Origin: an uncultured Oxalobacter sp.
GTDB taxonomy: Bacteria; Pseudomonadota; Gammaproteobacteria; Burkholderiales; Burkholderiaceae_D
DNA: 41,591 nt
Direction: 5' to 3'
Assembly: GCA_934270705.1 (NCBI GenBank)
Contig: CAKQQG010000009.1
Span: 1 to 41,591 of the forward strand
Position numbers and translations under genes: made by a program. Under the pieces are notes generated by a model. That model did no database searches. It was not told where the DNA came from and worked only from the letters and a program-made list of their open reading frames with translations. Shown in pieces: positions 27,582 to 35,663 of this stretch. Position 1 is the first letter of the stretch; each line of letters begins with the position of its first letter.

Positions 27582-28940
27582 TCATTTTTTGGATTTTACC
27601 GGCCTTTTCCAGTCATTTATCGTAGTTTGCCGAGTTCTGGACACCGTCAGCGAGCCCGCCGGCACATCCTTGGTCAGCGTCGTACCCGCACCGATTGTCG
27701 CGCCGCTGCCGACCTTGACCGGTGCGACCAGTTCGCAATTCGTCCCGATAAAGGCATCATCCTCGATAACTGTCCTGTGCTTGTTGGCGCCATCATAATT
27801 GCAGGTGATCGCACCGGCACCGATATTGACCCGACTGCCGACTGTGGAATCACCGACATAAGCCAGATGATTGGCCTTGCTTTGCGCTGCGATATGGCTG
27901 TTCTTGACCTCGACGAAGTTGCCGATATGCACCTCTTCCCCCAGATCGGCCCCCGGACGCAAACGGGCATAAGGACCGATCAGTGATCCTGCACCGACCG
28001 TTGCGCCATCCATATGACAGAACGGACGGATTTCCGCCCCTTCTCCGACCTGACAATTTCGGATCACACAATTCGCTCCGACGGTAACACCGTCCGCCAG
28101 GACGACATCCCCTTCGAAAACACAGTTGACATCAATGAAAACGTCCCGTCCGCAGCGCAGGGAACCACGAACATCGATGCGCGCCGGATCGGCCAGTCCG
28201 ACACCGCTTTCAAGCAATGCGGCGGCGGTATTTTGCTGATAAATCCGTTCGAGAGCAGCCAGTTGGCTCTTGCTGTTGACGCCCAGCGTTTCCCGGAAAC
28301 TGTCCGGTTGCACCGAGACAATATCGATGTTTTCCGAAACGGCTTTTGCAACGATATCTGTCAGATAATACTCACCTTGCGCATTGTCGTTCGTCAATGC
28401 GGAAAGCCATCGTTTGAGCGGAACCGTCGGGATGACCATAATGCCGGTATTGATTTCATGTACCGCCAGTTCTTCTGCATTACCATCCTTCTGCTCGACG
28501 ATACGCCGTATCTTTCCCTGTTCACGGATAATCCGTCCGTAACCTGTCGGATCATCCATCTCGACGGTCAGAATACCCAGTTTATCGTTGCCTGCTGCCG
28601 CTGCCAGACGTGTCAGCGATGCGGCACCGATCAGCGGCACATCGCCATACAACACCAGCGTCGGTACCGTCTCGTCCAATTCAGGCACAGCCTGCATGAC
28701 CGCATGTCCCGTTCCCAGCTGAGGCTGCTGCGTCACATACACCAGATCGGGTGCCGTGACTTTCTGGCGCACGATCTCCCCACCATGTCCGCAGACGACA
28801 ACGAGTTTTTCGGGCTTGAGAGCTCTTGCCGTCGTAATGACATGCTCCAGCATCGACTTTCCAGCCAACTGATGCAACACCTTGGGAAGCGACGAGTGCA
28901 TGCGTTTGCCCATACCCGCAGCCAGAATAACGATATTCAT
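27582..28940 (-). CDS. glmU: Bifunctional GlmU (GlcNAc-1-P uridylyltransferase / GlcN-1-P acetyltransferase)
   Basis: Makes UDP-GlcNAc for peptidoglycan and LPS: the C-terminal left-handed beta-helix acetylates GlcN-1-P and the N-terminal Rossmann domain uridylylates it. The nucleotide-binding LAAGMGKRM is at the start; YGDVPL and VEQKDGN follow. The hexapeptide region contains [17 protein letters not shown] and [11 protein letters not shown]. Start at 28940 has GGGG upstream; a further ATG 15 bases earlier is possible. Length 452 aa is normal. glmS, often adjacent in relatives, is not here. Confidence 0.96.
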   Translation of the reverse strand: MNIVILAAGMGKRMHSSLPKVLHQLAGKSMLEHVITTARALKPEKLVVVCGHGGEIVRQKVTAPDLVYVTQQPQLGTGHAVMQAVPELDETVPTLVLYGDVPLIGAASLTRLAAAAGNDKLGILTVEMDDPTGYGRIIREQGKIRRIVEQKDGNAEELAVHEINTGIMVIPTVPLKRWLSALTNDNAQGEYYLTDIVAKAVSENIDIVSVQPDSFRETLGVNSKSQLAALERIYQQNTAAALLESGVGLADPARIDVRGSLRCGRDVFIDVNCVFEGDVVLADGVTVGANCVIRNCQVGEGAEIRPFCHMDGATVGAGSLIGPYARLRPGADLGEEVHIGNFVEVKNSHIAAQSKANHLAYVGDSTVGSRVNIGAGAITCNYDGANKHRTVIEDDAFIGTNCELVAPVKVGSGATIGAGTTLTKDVPAGSLTVSRTRQTTINDWKRPVKSKK

Positions 28941-28979
28941 TGCAACCCCATCCAAAAATCTATTGTTATCAAATCAACG

Positions 28980-29465
28980 TCAAACCGCTTCAAAGCAACC
29001 TTCCTGACGATTCTTCCTGACATGTCGCCAGTCGAAAATCCGGCCGTTCATCGCCACATAGACTCCGTGCGGCAACAGCTGTGCGGCACTCGCTGCAAAA
29101 CCGAAATTGAACAATGCGTCCGAATTGTCGAACTCGTACGGTATCATCGCACCGGTCAGAACAATCGTCTTGCCAAGTGACGCTTCCCCCAGTACGACAG
29201 CCGTTTCCCTCATCGTATCGGTACCGTGCACGATCAGGACACTTTCAGCCGTCGTTGACGAACAGGCGACAAGAATATCCTGACGGTCAGAATCCTGCAT
29301 ATCCAGCGAATCCAGCATACATACCGTTTCAAAAGTATAGGGCACCGAGAAACGGGCACGCCGGACGATTGCCGGAATATGACTGTCGCCGAAAACCAGC
29401 ATGCCACTGATTTCATCGTAATGTTTTTCAAATGTCCCGCCAGTCGCAATGATATGCAGCGCCAT
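28980..29465 (-). CDS. Single-domain asparaginase-like protein
   Basis: 161-aa protein matching only the N-terminal domain of type I/II L-asparaginases. It has ATGGTFEKHYDE (first active-site threonine motif) and VLIVHGTDTMRET (second motif), then TGAMIPYEFDNSDALFN. The C-terminal domain of the ~330-aa enzymes is absent, yet the end looks intact. Such short forms occur in Burkholderiales. Whether it is catalytic is unknown. Start 29465 has AAGGTG five bases upstream. It follows the unknown gene upstream by 11 bases and precedes glmU by 39. Confidence 0.8.
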   Translation of the reverse strand: MALHIIATGGTFEKHYDEISGMLVFGDSHIPAIVRRARFSVPYTFETVCMLDSLDMQDSDRQDILVACSSTTAESVLIVHGTDTMRETAVVLGEASLGKTIVLTGAMIPYEFDNSDALFNFGFAASAAQLLPHGVYVAMNGRIFDWRHVRKNRQEGCFEAV

Positions 29466-29476
29466 TTCGCACCTTG

Positions 29477-30205
29477 TCAGAAACAGCAGAAATAATCCCG
29501 AACAACGGGATCGGTATGATACTTTTTGTTCCAGCCCGGAGGACAAGGCAAAGAGGGACCGTCATAAGGCGGCAATCCTTGCCGGACAGGATAGACCGGC
29601 AAGACATCCGAAAACGAGCCATCCGGATTCAGCCTTTTTTCAAGGCTGTACATATATCCCGGCAATAACGCCTTGCACACCCGGCTGAACCAGAGTGTAT
29701 GTTCTTCGTCCTCACCCAATGCCTGTGCCAGTCCCTCTGGATCGAATCGTGAAAGTGCATCGATCAGTTCATCGGTCGTCGCTCCGGGAGCATCGCCCCA
29801 CCCCATCACCGGATTGAAAATATAATCCGCTCCTGAGCCATACCAACCCTCGCGCCAGGGACGCTGGAACCAGTTGCGGCACCCGGTGAAAAGATGCCAG
29901 CGCCAGTGCAATCCCGATTCACGTGGCCATGAATGCAGATACAGACGCTGGTAACCGGCACTGTGCAATTTCCGAACCATATCCATCAGCCGCGCATGCG
30001 GCATACGATCCGGAGCGGCGAGTCTGAACAGAATCGGTTCGCCATCGGCATGCTGAACATCATCCGTGGAAAGATTCAGATCAAGACAACGCTGCTCGTT
30101 ACCGAAACGTGCCGATACCCAGCCCGTCAGCAAATTGACGGCTGTCAGCACGCCATACCCGCGATAGCGATGAAAAATAACAGTTCCCGGAGCAATTGGT
30201 TTCAT
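29477..30205 (-). CDS. Conserved hypothetical protein
   Basis: Unrecognised soluble protein of about 242 aa from the ATG at 30205 (MKPIAPGTVIFHRYRGYGVL). Trp, Tyr and Arg are abundant in the middle (HSWPRESGLHWRWHLFTG, RPWREGWYGSGADY). There is no signal peptide or membrane segment. The frame is open far upstream into the rbgA 3' region, but those codons show no start signal. TATAAT lies 7 bases before the 30205 ATG, so the mRNA could be leaderless. An ATG at 30214 is an alternative. It belongs to the run rbgA, this gene, asparaginase-like, glmU. Confidence 0.7.
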   Translation of the reverse strand: MKPIAPGTVIFHRYRGYGVLTAVNLLTGWVSARFGNEQRCLDLNLSTDDVQHADGEPILFRLAAPDRMPHARLMDMVRKLHSAGYQRLYLHSWPRESGLHWRWHLFTGCRNWFQRPWREGWYGSGADYIFNPVMGWGDAPGATTDELIDALSRFDPEGLAQALGEDEEHTLWFSRVCKALLPGYMYSLEKRLNPDGSFSDVLPVYPVRQGLPPYDGPSLPCPPGWNKKYHTDPVVRDYFCCF

Positions 30206-30257
30206 GGAATGCATTATAAATCGGAAACAGGCCAAAACCCGCAAACGGAAATTCTGT

Positions 30258-31151
30258 TCATTCGTTCTTGTCCGCTTTCCGATTTTCACGGTCAAACGAT
30301 TCCAGCATGATGCGACGACTTTCGGGCGTCTCAAGACTGACGCGGCCGATCGCGCCGCTACGATAATCCTGCAAAAGCGTGTGCGCCCCTTTCTCTATAT
30401 CCGGTTCGCCTCCCCGAATTTTCAGTCCGCGCTTTCGTGCGATCATCTCCGTTAACCCGATACCATCGAGCCCTTCGACCGGCATTTTGTACCGTACCGC
30501 CAGATACTCCGGATAACGCGCCAGCAGCACATCTCCAAGAAAAGCCGCCACTTCTTCCTCGATCAGCGCATTCACGCCGACCGCATGACTGGCGGCAAGC
30601 ATATAGCCGTCATCCGGATAAACGATTTTCGGCCACAACATCCCTGGCGTATCGGTCAAAACCATATTCTTGTTCAAGTACAGTCGTTGCTGGCTTTTGG
30701 TGACGGCCGGTTCATCCCCGACTGCGGCGACACGCCGTTTGAGCAGCATATTCATCAGTGTCGATTTTCCGACATTGGGAATTCCCATGATCATGATTCT
30801 GACAGGTTTTCCCGGTCCGCTCCGGTGCGGAACCAGTTTCTGACACAAAGAGGGAATTCTGGCGACATCAGCAGGATTCCTGCATGAAATCGCAACGGCA
30901 TGGACACCGGGTTGCGCATTGAAGTCATCCAGCCATGCACGAGTAACCGCAGGATCGGCCAGATCACTCTTGTTCAGGATTTTCAGTACCGGCCGCTGGC
31001 GATGCCGCCGCAATTCATCGACCATGGGATTGCTGCTGGCTGCTGGCAAACGGGCGTCCAGCACCTCGATCACCAGATCGGTCATTTCCATCGTTTCTGC
31101 CGCTTTCCGGCGTGCGGCATTCATATGCCCCGGGAACCACTGGATAGCCAT
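30258..31151 (-). CDS. rbgA: Ribosome biogenesis GTPase YlqF/RbgA
   Basis: Circularly permuted GTPase that helps late 50S assembly. Motif order is that of the permuted family: NKSD (G4, in ILNKSDLAD), then GIPNVGKST (G1) and DTPGML (G3). The N-terminus IQWFPGHMNAARR is the family signature. Start 31151 is the first ATG; an upstream in-frame TTG is ignored. AGG lies 9 bases upstream. It follows the HDAC-like gene by 10 bases. The last 30 residues are rich in charged residues. Confidence 0.93.
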   Translation of the reverse strand: MAIQWFPGHMNAARRKAAETMEMTDLVIEVLDARLPAASSNPMVDELRRHRQRPVLKILNKSDLADPAVTRAWLDDFNAQPGVHAVAISCRNPADVARIPSLCQKLVPHRSGPGKPVRIMIMGIPNVGKSTLMNMLLKRRVAAVGDEPAVTKSQQRLYLNKNMVLTDTPGMLWPKIVYPDDGYMLAASHAVGVNALIEEEVAAFLGDVLLARYPEYLAVRYKMPVEGLDGIGLTEMIARKRGLKIRGGEPDIEKGAHTLLQDYRSGAIGRVSLETPESRRIMLESFDRENRKADKNE

Positions 31152-31161
31152 ATGCCGCAAC

Positions 31162-32088
31162 CTATTCGACTCTTGCCAGTGCTTTCACATGAGCCACGAC
31201 ACTGCCGGCCAGTGCCTTGAGGTTATATCCTCCCTCCGAAAAACTGACGATCCGTCCCTGCGCGTATTCGTCGGCAATCGCCATCACCTGACGGGTAATC
31301 CATGCATAATCCTCTTCCAGCAGATTCATGTCTCCCAGCGGATCGTCCCGATGGGCATCGAATCCGGAAGAAATAAAAATCATCTCTGGCTTATGCCGGT
31401 GAAGTGCCGGAAGCCATTTTTCGGTCACGACTTGCCTGATCACATCACCACCTGTTCCGGGTGGAACCGGAACATTGACCATGTGCGCACGTTCTTTTTC
31501 ATTTCCGCAAAACGGATACAAATACTGCTGGTAATAACTGACCATCATGACGCTGGGTTCGTAAGCGAACACGTCTTCCGTCCCGTTGCCGTGATGTACA
31601 TCGATATCCACGATCGCCACCCTGCCCAGTTTGTGCACTTTCACGGCACGCATAGCGGCAACGGCCAGGCTGTTGAACACGCAAAATCCCATCGCTTCAC
31701 CGATAGTCGAATGATGACCGATCGGACGCTCGATGCAAAAGGCATTCTGAATCTCACCCGACAAAACGGCATCCGTCGCCGCAACAGCCGCACCCGTCGT
31801 TCTCAGGGCCGCCTTCCAGCTGTAATGATTCAAGGGTGTTTCATCCAGTGGATAATATTCCCCTTGCGCAGGAATATTGTTCTTTGCCTTGTTGATCATG
31901 TCCTGGGTATGCACACGACGGATATCCTGTTCTGTCGCTTCCGGTGACAGCCGATATTGCAAAACCCGATCCAGTCCGCTATCCCTGAATGCATTGAGCA
32001 TGGTTCTCATACGCGCCGGAGATTCCGGATGATGTCCGCCCATTTCATGCAACTGGCACAAGGGGTGAAAATAAACGGCAGTAGTCAT
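31162..32088 (-). CDS. Histone deacetylase-family hydrolase
   Basis: 308-aa zinc amidohydrolase of the class II HDAC/acetylpolyamine amidohydrolase superfamily. The catalytic histidine pair is in RPIGHHSTIGEAMGFCVFN. Zinc ligands are in VAIVDIDVHHGNGTE and SGFDAHRDDPLG. EGGYNL near the end holds the transition-state region. Substrates of such bacterial proteins (acetyl-polyamines, acetyl-lysines, others) are not predictable here. It is first in the run toward rbgA and glmU. A possible tiny gene ends one base before its start. Confidence 0.9.
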   Translation of the reverse strand: MTTAVYFHPLCQLHEMGGHHPESPARMRTMLNAFRDSGLDRVLQYRLSPEATEQDIRRVHTQDMINKAKNNIPAQGEYYPLDETPLNHYSWKAALRTTGAAVAATDAVLSGEIQNAFCIERPIGHHSTIGEAMGFCVFNSLAVAAMRAVKVHKLGRVAIVDIDVHHGNGTEDVFAYEPSVMMVSYYQQYLYPFCGNEKERAHMVNVPVPPGTGGDVIRQVVTEKWLPALHRHKPEMIFISSGFDAHRDDPLGDMNLLEEDYAWITRQVMAIADEYAQGRIVSFSEGGYNLKALAGSVVAHVKALARVE

Positions 32089-32089
32089 A

Positions 32090-32257
32090 TCAAAATCTTT
32101 CAGAATAAGTCCACTTCGACAGGTTCAAACGACAAACCGTACGGCAACTGGAACCGGAGCAATACCATAATCCGATCCAGAAAAGATGATACGGCATTCC
32201 CTGCTTCTTGGCGATGCACCGGATCTGATTTGCCGCCCGCTTTTGGGCAATCGCCAT
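32090..32257 (-). CDS. Possible small ORF ahead of the HDAC-like gene
   Basis: 55-aa open frame beginning MAIAQKRAANQIRCIAKKQG. The frame stays open upstream for about 20 more codons with a similar basic composition but no start codon. Its TGA is one base before the HDAC ATG, a spacing compatible with coupling. It has no clear ribosome-binding site and no family I know. The upstream codons could mean a decayed or frameshifted gene. The rest of this 275-base gap holds only a probable mltB promoter. Confidence 0.2.
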   Translation of the reverse strand: MAIAQKRAANQIRCIAKKQGMPYHLFWIGLWYCSGSSCRTVCRLNLSKWTYSERF

Positions 32258-32296
32258 CCGGTCATACCGTTTCCGTTCAGGTCTTGCGTATTCCGG

Positions 32297-32324
32297 TTCC
32301 TTTTTCGCTATCCATTGCTATACT
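32297..32324 (+). promoter_or_regulatory. Possible promoter of mltB
   Basis: -10 TATACT (32319-32324) is good; the -35 TTCCTT (32297-32302) at 16 bases is weak. The start of transcription would be about 30 bases before the mltB ATG. Confidence 0.35.
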
Positions 32325-32363
32325 CTTCAAATCACTCTCAAAAATCACCGAAGGGGCATACTC

Positions 32364-33476
32364 ATGGTCAGCATCTGCCGGATGACAAAAAGCGGATTTC
32401 TTCTGTTTTCCGTCCTGTTGTTTTCACTGACAGGCTGCCAGCATACGCCTGACGCCCCCGATTCCGTCGCTCGTCCCGCGCCCTCTATCGCCATCCAGTC
32501 GCCTTCCCCTGCACAATCCGATACCGATACGTCTTTTGAGATGGCAAAAGTACGTTTCATCGAAGAATTTTCGGATAAATATTCTTTTGACAGGACACGG
32601 CTGACCGCCCTTTTCGAACAGGTTCACCGTAACCCGACAGTCATCCGGCTGGTAACGCCATCGGGCAACCCGAAAGCGAAAAACTGGCAAAACTATCGCA
32701 AAAATGTCATCGATCCCGCAAGAATATCGGCCGGTGTGCGTTTCTGGAACCAGTATGAAGACGCAATTGACCGTGCCACACAAACATATGGCGTCCCATC
32801 CGATATCATCGTCGCCATCATCGGCATCGAATCGGTATATGGCCGATATACCGGAAACTTCCGGATCATCGATGCACTTTCGACACTTGCATTCGACTAT
32901 CCTGAAACCCCCAATCAGGCTTCCAGAAAACGTTTTTTCAGAAAAGAACTGGAAAATTTGCTGTTGCTTGCGAAAGAAACCGGAACAAACCCAGCAGACC
33001 TGTACGGCTCCTACGCCGGAGCAATCGGTTATCCGCAATTCATGCCGGGCAGCATCCGGCAATTCGCCGTCGATTTTGACGGGGACGGCACCATCGATCT
33101 GGAAAATTCACCCGTCGATGCAATCGGCAGCATCGCCCACTTCCTCGTACGACACGGATGGAAAGCCGGTTTGCCGATCGCTTTTCCAGTTCAAACGCAA
33201 CCTGACTGCACCATACCGTCCTCCCTGCTCGACCAGGGACTGGCCGCCACATTATCTCTTTCACGCCTTGAAAACGGTTGTATCATCCCCAAAGAAAATG
33301 TACCGGCCGACATCCTGTTCGGTCTGATCGACCTGCCGAACGGCACTGCACCTGCCGACTACTGGATCGGAACCGACAATTTTTTCGCCATTACCCACTA
33401 TAACCGGAGTTATTTCTACGCAATGTCTGTCGTTTTGCTCGCACAGGAAATCGCCAATGCAAGAAACGGGCAATAA
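32364..33476 (+). CDS. mltB: Membrane-bound lytic murein transglycosylase B
   Basis: 370-aa lipoprotein that cleaves peptidoglycan glycan strands to 1,6-anhydro ends. The lipobox LTGC gives Cys25. The catalytic acid is Glu156 in GIESVYGRYTG, and YPQFMPGSIRQFAVDFDGDGTIDL is the family's second conserved region, with an acidic calcium-like loop. An AAGGGG site precedes the ATG at 32364. It is probably attached to the outer membrane. Its products would be substrates for AmpG, encoded at 2094-3332. Confidence 0.93.
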   Translation: MVSICRMTKSGFLLFSVLLFSLTGCQHTPDAPDSVARPAPSIAIQSPSPAQSDTDTSFEMAKVRFIEEFSDKYSFDRTRLTALFEQVHRNPTVIRLVTPSGNPKAKNWQNYRKNVIDPARISAGVRFWNQYEDAIDRATQTYGVPSDIIVAIIGIESVYGRYTGNFRIIDALSTLAFDYPETPNQASRKRFFRKELENLLLLAKETGTNPADLYGSYAGAIGYPQFMPGSIRQFAVDFDGDGTIDLENSPVDAIGSIAHFLVRHGWKAGLPIAFPVQTQPDCTIPSSLLDQGLAATLSLSRLENGCIIPKENVPADILFGLIDLPNGTAPADYWIGTDNFFAITHYNRSYFYAMSVVLLAQEIANARNGQ

Positions 33477-33558
33477 TTATCCGGGCCCCGTTTCCCGCAG
33501 TTTTGGCATCCCGTCCTGAAAACTCCGGTTTTCACACAAACCGCATTCTTTTCGCATT

Positions 33559-33581
33559 ACCGGATTTTTCGCATATCCGGT
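33559..33581 (+). terminator. Weak hairpin after mltB
   Basis: ACCGGAT (33559-33565) pairs with ATCCGGT (33575-33581) with a 9-base loop, followed by CGGTTTTCTC. It could end mltB transcripts, or belong to the leader of the next gene (TAAAAT at 33595-33600 might be a -10). Confidence 0.35.
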
Positions 33582-33680
33582 CGGTTTTCTCGTTTAAAAT
33601 GATTGAAATACATTGTTTTCAGGTAATATGCCACCAAGCCCGTCATGTGCAGCGAATGTTGACTTACAGGATCTCCGAAG

Positions 33681-34025
33681 ATGACGAACAAACCACCCAG
33701 CCAGGAAATACAACCAGAAGAAGACCGGCTCGAAGATCGTGTATATGATCCGAATCGTCTTCTGGACACGCTCATCCGGCATCTGAATCTCAAAAACGAT
33801 GCGGCACTGTCCCGCGCACTGGAAGTCGCGCCACCTGTCATCAGCAAAATCCGGCATCATCGTTTGCCTGTCGGCGCATCCCTGCTGATCCGGATGCATG
33901 AGGTCAGCGAACTGAGCATCAAGGAGCTGCGACGACTGATGGGCGACCGCCGCGCGAAATTCCGTATCAGCGACAAGCAATTCAAGCCGAAGCCCGCCAC
34001 GAACAAGGACACCCCGAAATCCTGA
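33681..34025 (+). CDS. Small helix-turn-helix protein (XRE-like)
   Basis: 114-aa protein with a central helical region NDAALSRALEVAPPVISKIRHHRLPVGASLLIRMHE, which reads as an XRE/Cro-type helix-turn-helix (about residues 38-72), then SIKELRRLMGDRR. The first 25 residues are acidic and the tail is basic and Pro/Lys-rich. It is probably a DNA-binding regulator, but its targets are unknown. An AGGA lies 9 bases upstream, with GAAG right before the ATG. It is a monocistronic unit ended by the terminator at 34052. Confidence 0.75.
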   Translation: MTNKPPSQEIQPEEDRLEDRVYDPNRLLDTLIRHLNLKNDAALSRALEVAPPVISKIRHHRLPVGASLLIRMHEVSELSIKELRRLMGDRRAKFRISDKQFKPKPATNKDTPKS

Positions 34026-34051
34026 AATATGCAGGTACCGCAAAACAAGAA

Positions 34052-34073
34052 ACGGCCCTTGACGGGCCGTTTT
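34052..34073. terminator. Intrinsic terminator between convergent genes
   Basis: ACGGCCC (34052-34058) pairs with GGGCCGT (34064-34070) over a five-base loop, followed by TTT and preceded by A-rich sequence (CAAAACAAGAA). It would serve the helix-turn-helix gene and probably the aminotransferase gene from the other side. Confidence 0.88.
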
Positions 34074-34087
34074 GTCATGGACAGTTC

Positions 34088-35329
34088 TTACCGTCCAAGC
34101 CAGGCGTCGATTGCCTGACGCAACAATTTCTCTCCCTGCCGGATATGCTCATCCGATATGACAAGCGCGGGAACAAACCGGATGACATCGTATCCCGCCA
34201 ACAGCAACAGCAATCCCTGCTGCTGTGCGGCTTGCGTAATTTCACCGGCACGTCCCTGATACTTGTCCGACATGACCAGTCCAAGCATCAACCCTTTTCC
34301 TCTGACGCCGGCAAAAACGTCCGGATAATCCGCAGCAACCCGTTCGAGGCTTTCTCTCAGCTTTTGTCCGGCCTCGACGACACGTGCAAGGAAATCCGGT
34401 TTGTTGATGATTTCAAACACCTTGCATGCAACAGCAGCCGCCAGCGGATTGCCGCCATACGTCGTGCCATGTGCGCCTACCGAGAAAGATTTGGCGATCT
34501 CGTTCGTCGTCAGCATCGCGGCGATCGGAAAACCGTTTCCCAGCGCCTTGGCCGATGTCATGATATCGGGAACGACGTCATAGCCCATATAGGCAAAAAG
34601 GGTGCCGGTCCTTCCCATACCGCACTGGATTTCATCGAAAATCAGCAAGGCATTCTTTTCATCGCACAACTGGCGCAATGCCTTCAGATAGGCAGGATCT
34701 GCCGGCAAGATGCCGCCTTCTCCCTGCACCGGTTCGACGACGACGGCACAGACATCATCGCCAATCGCCGCCCTGGCGGCTTCGATATCATTGAACGGGA
34801 TATGATCGATCTGCGGTGGCAACGGCTCGAACCCCTTCGTATATTTTTCCTGACCACCGACACTGACTGTAAACAGCGTCCGGCCATGGAAAGAATGGAA
34901 ACAGGAAACGATCCTGCTTTTTCCCGGACCGAAATGGTCATGCGCCCATTTGCGTGCCAGCTTGAAAGCCGCCTCATTGGCTTCCCCGCCAGAATTGCAG
35001 AAAAAAACTTTTTCCGCAAACGTGGCTTCCGTCAGCGCTCTGGCCAGTTTCAGCACTGGCTCGTTCGTATAGTAATTGCTGACATGCCACAAATTCCGGG
35101 CCTGTTCGACCAGTGCATCGACGACTTCCGGCGGCGTATGCCCCAATCCCAGTACTGCAATACCCCCCGTCAAATCCAGATACTGTTTGCCGCTCTGATC
35201 CCACAAATCCAGCCCTGATCCTCTGACAGGGATAAATGACGCCGGCGCAAATACAGGCACCATGACATCATCAAAAGTCTGACGCGTTACCGGCTCCTCG
35301 ATTTTACCGGTCGTTGTATTGGCAGACAT
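34088..35329 (-). CDS. argD: Class III aminotransferase, acetylornithine type
   Basis: PLP enzyme most like acetylornithine/succinyldiaminopimelate aminotransferase (ArgD; AstC is close). It would serve arginine, and possibly lysine, synthesis. Motifs are CNSGGEANEAAFKLARKWA, FHGRTLFTVS, EPVQGEGG, IFDEIQCGMGRTG and the PLP lysine in TSAKALGNGFPIAAM. About 413 aa from ATG 35329, which has AGGA at 8 bases; ATG 35335 and GTG 35350 are less favoured. It stands alone, so exact substrate stays a family call. Confidence 0.88.
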   Translation of the reverse strand: MSANTTTGKIEEPVTRQTFDDVMVPVFAPASFIPVRGSGLDLWDQSGKQYLDLTGGIAVLGLGHTPPEVVDALVEQARNLWHVSNYYTNEPVLKLARALTEATFAEKVFFCNSGGEANEAAFKLARKWAHDHFGPGKSRIVSCFHSFHGRTLFTVSVGGQEKYTKGFEPLPPQIDHIPFNDIEAARAAIGDDVCAVVVEPVQGEGGILPADPAYLKALRQLCDEKNALLIFDEIQCGMGRTGTLFAYMGYDVVPDIMTSAKALGNGFPIAAMLTTNEIAKSFSVGAHGTTYGGNPLAAAVACKVFEIINKPDFLARVVEAGQKLRESLERVAADYPDVFAGVRGKGLMLGLVMSDKYQGRAGEITQAAQQQGLLLLLAGYDVIRFVPALVISDEHIRQGEKLLRQAIDAWLGR

Positions 35330-35663
35330 GTTCATTTTCCTATGCTCCACTCATCAATAAAAAGCCCGTTTGCGGCACATAACCTTCCTGTGCCGAACCT
35401 TTCATGCACACGACTGCACATGAAAACGCAAAGCCGACACCGGGAAGAAATTTTATACGTTTCCGTTTTTCCATCAAACGGTACGAAACGATATTGTCAT
35501 GTGTTTCCGTGTTTTCCGACAACCTGTTTTCCATACTTTCAACGCCAAAAAGACGCTTATTGCATTACATTGTGTCCGAACGCTTTTATTTTTTCGTCAC
35601 AGCAAGGATAATGCATGAAGTATATGATTCGCGGTCACGAAACCTGTTTTTACGTATATTTCC
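35330..35663. other. Intergenic region between argD and mnmE
   Basis: About 330 bases between divergent genes, with A/T-rich stretches typical of promoters. On the minus strand TATAAA (around 35455) might be a -10 for argD, but no good -35 fits. The dyad at 35400-35425 is the clearest feature. A short minus-strand frame (MEKRKRIKFLPGVGFAFSCA... ending at 35340) looks like a signal peptide but has no support. No RNA gene is seen. mnmE has no obvious ribosome-binding site. Confidence 0.5.
35400..35425. repeat. 26-bp dyad upstream of argD
   Basis: Arms TTTCATG (35400-35406) and CATGAAA (35419-35425) with a 12-base centre that contains partly matching TGCA repeats. It lies about 70-95 bases upstream of the argD start, where a repressor or activator site would be expected. 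It does not look like an E. coli ArgR box. Confidence 0.45.

Noticed and set aside
28014..29180. 388-codon open frame opposite glmU
   Set aside because: Same shadow effect over a certain gene. It also crosses the glmU upstream gap into the asparaginase-like gene.
34145..35218. 357-codon open frame opposite argD
   Set aside because: Shadow of a clear PLP aminotransferase; protein reads as random and lacks a start signal.
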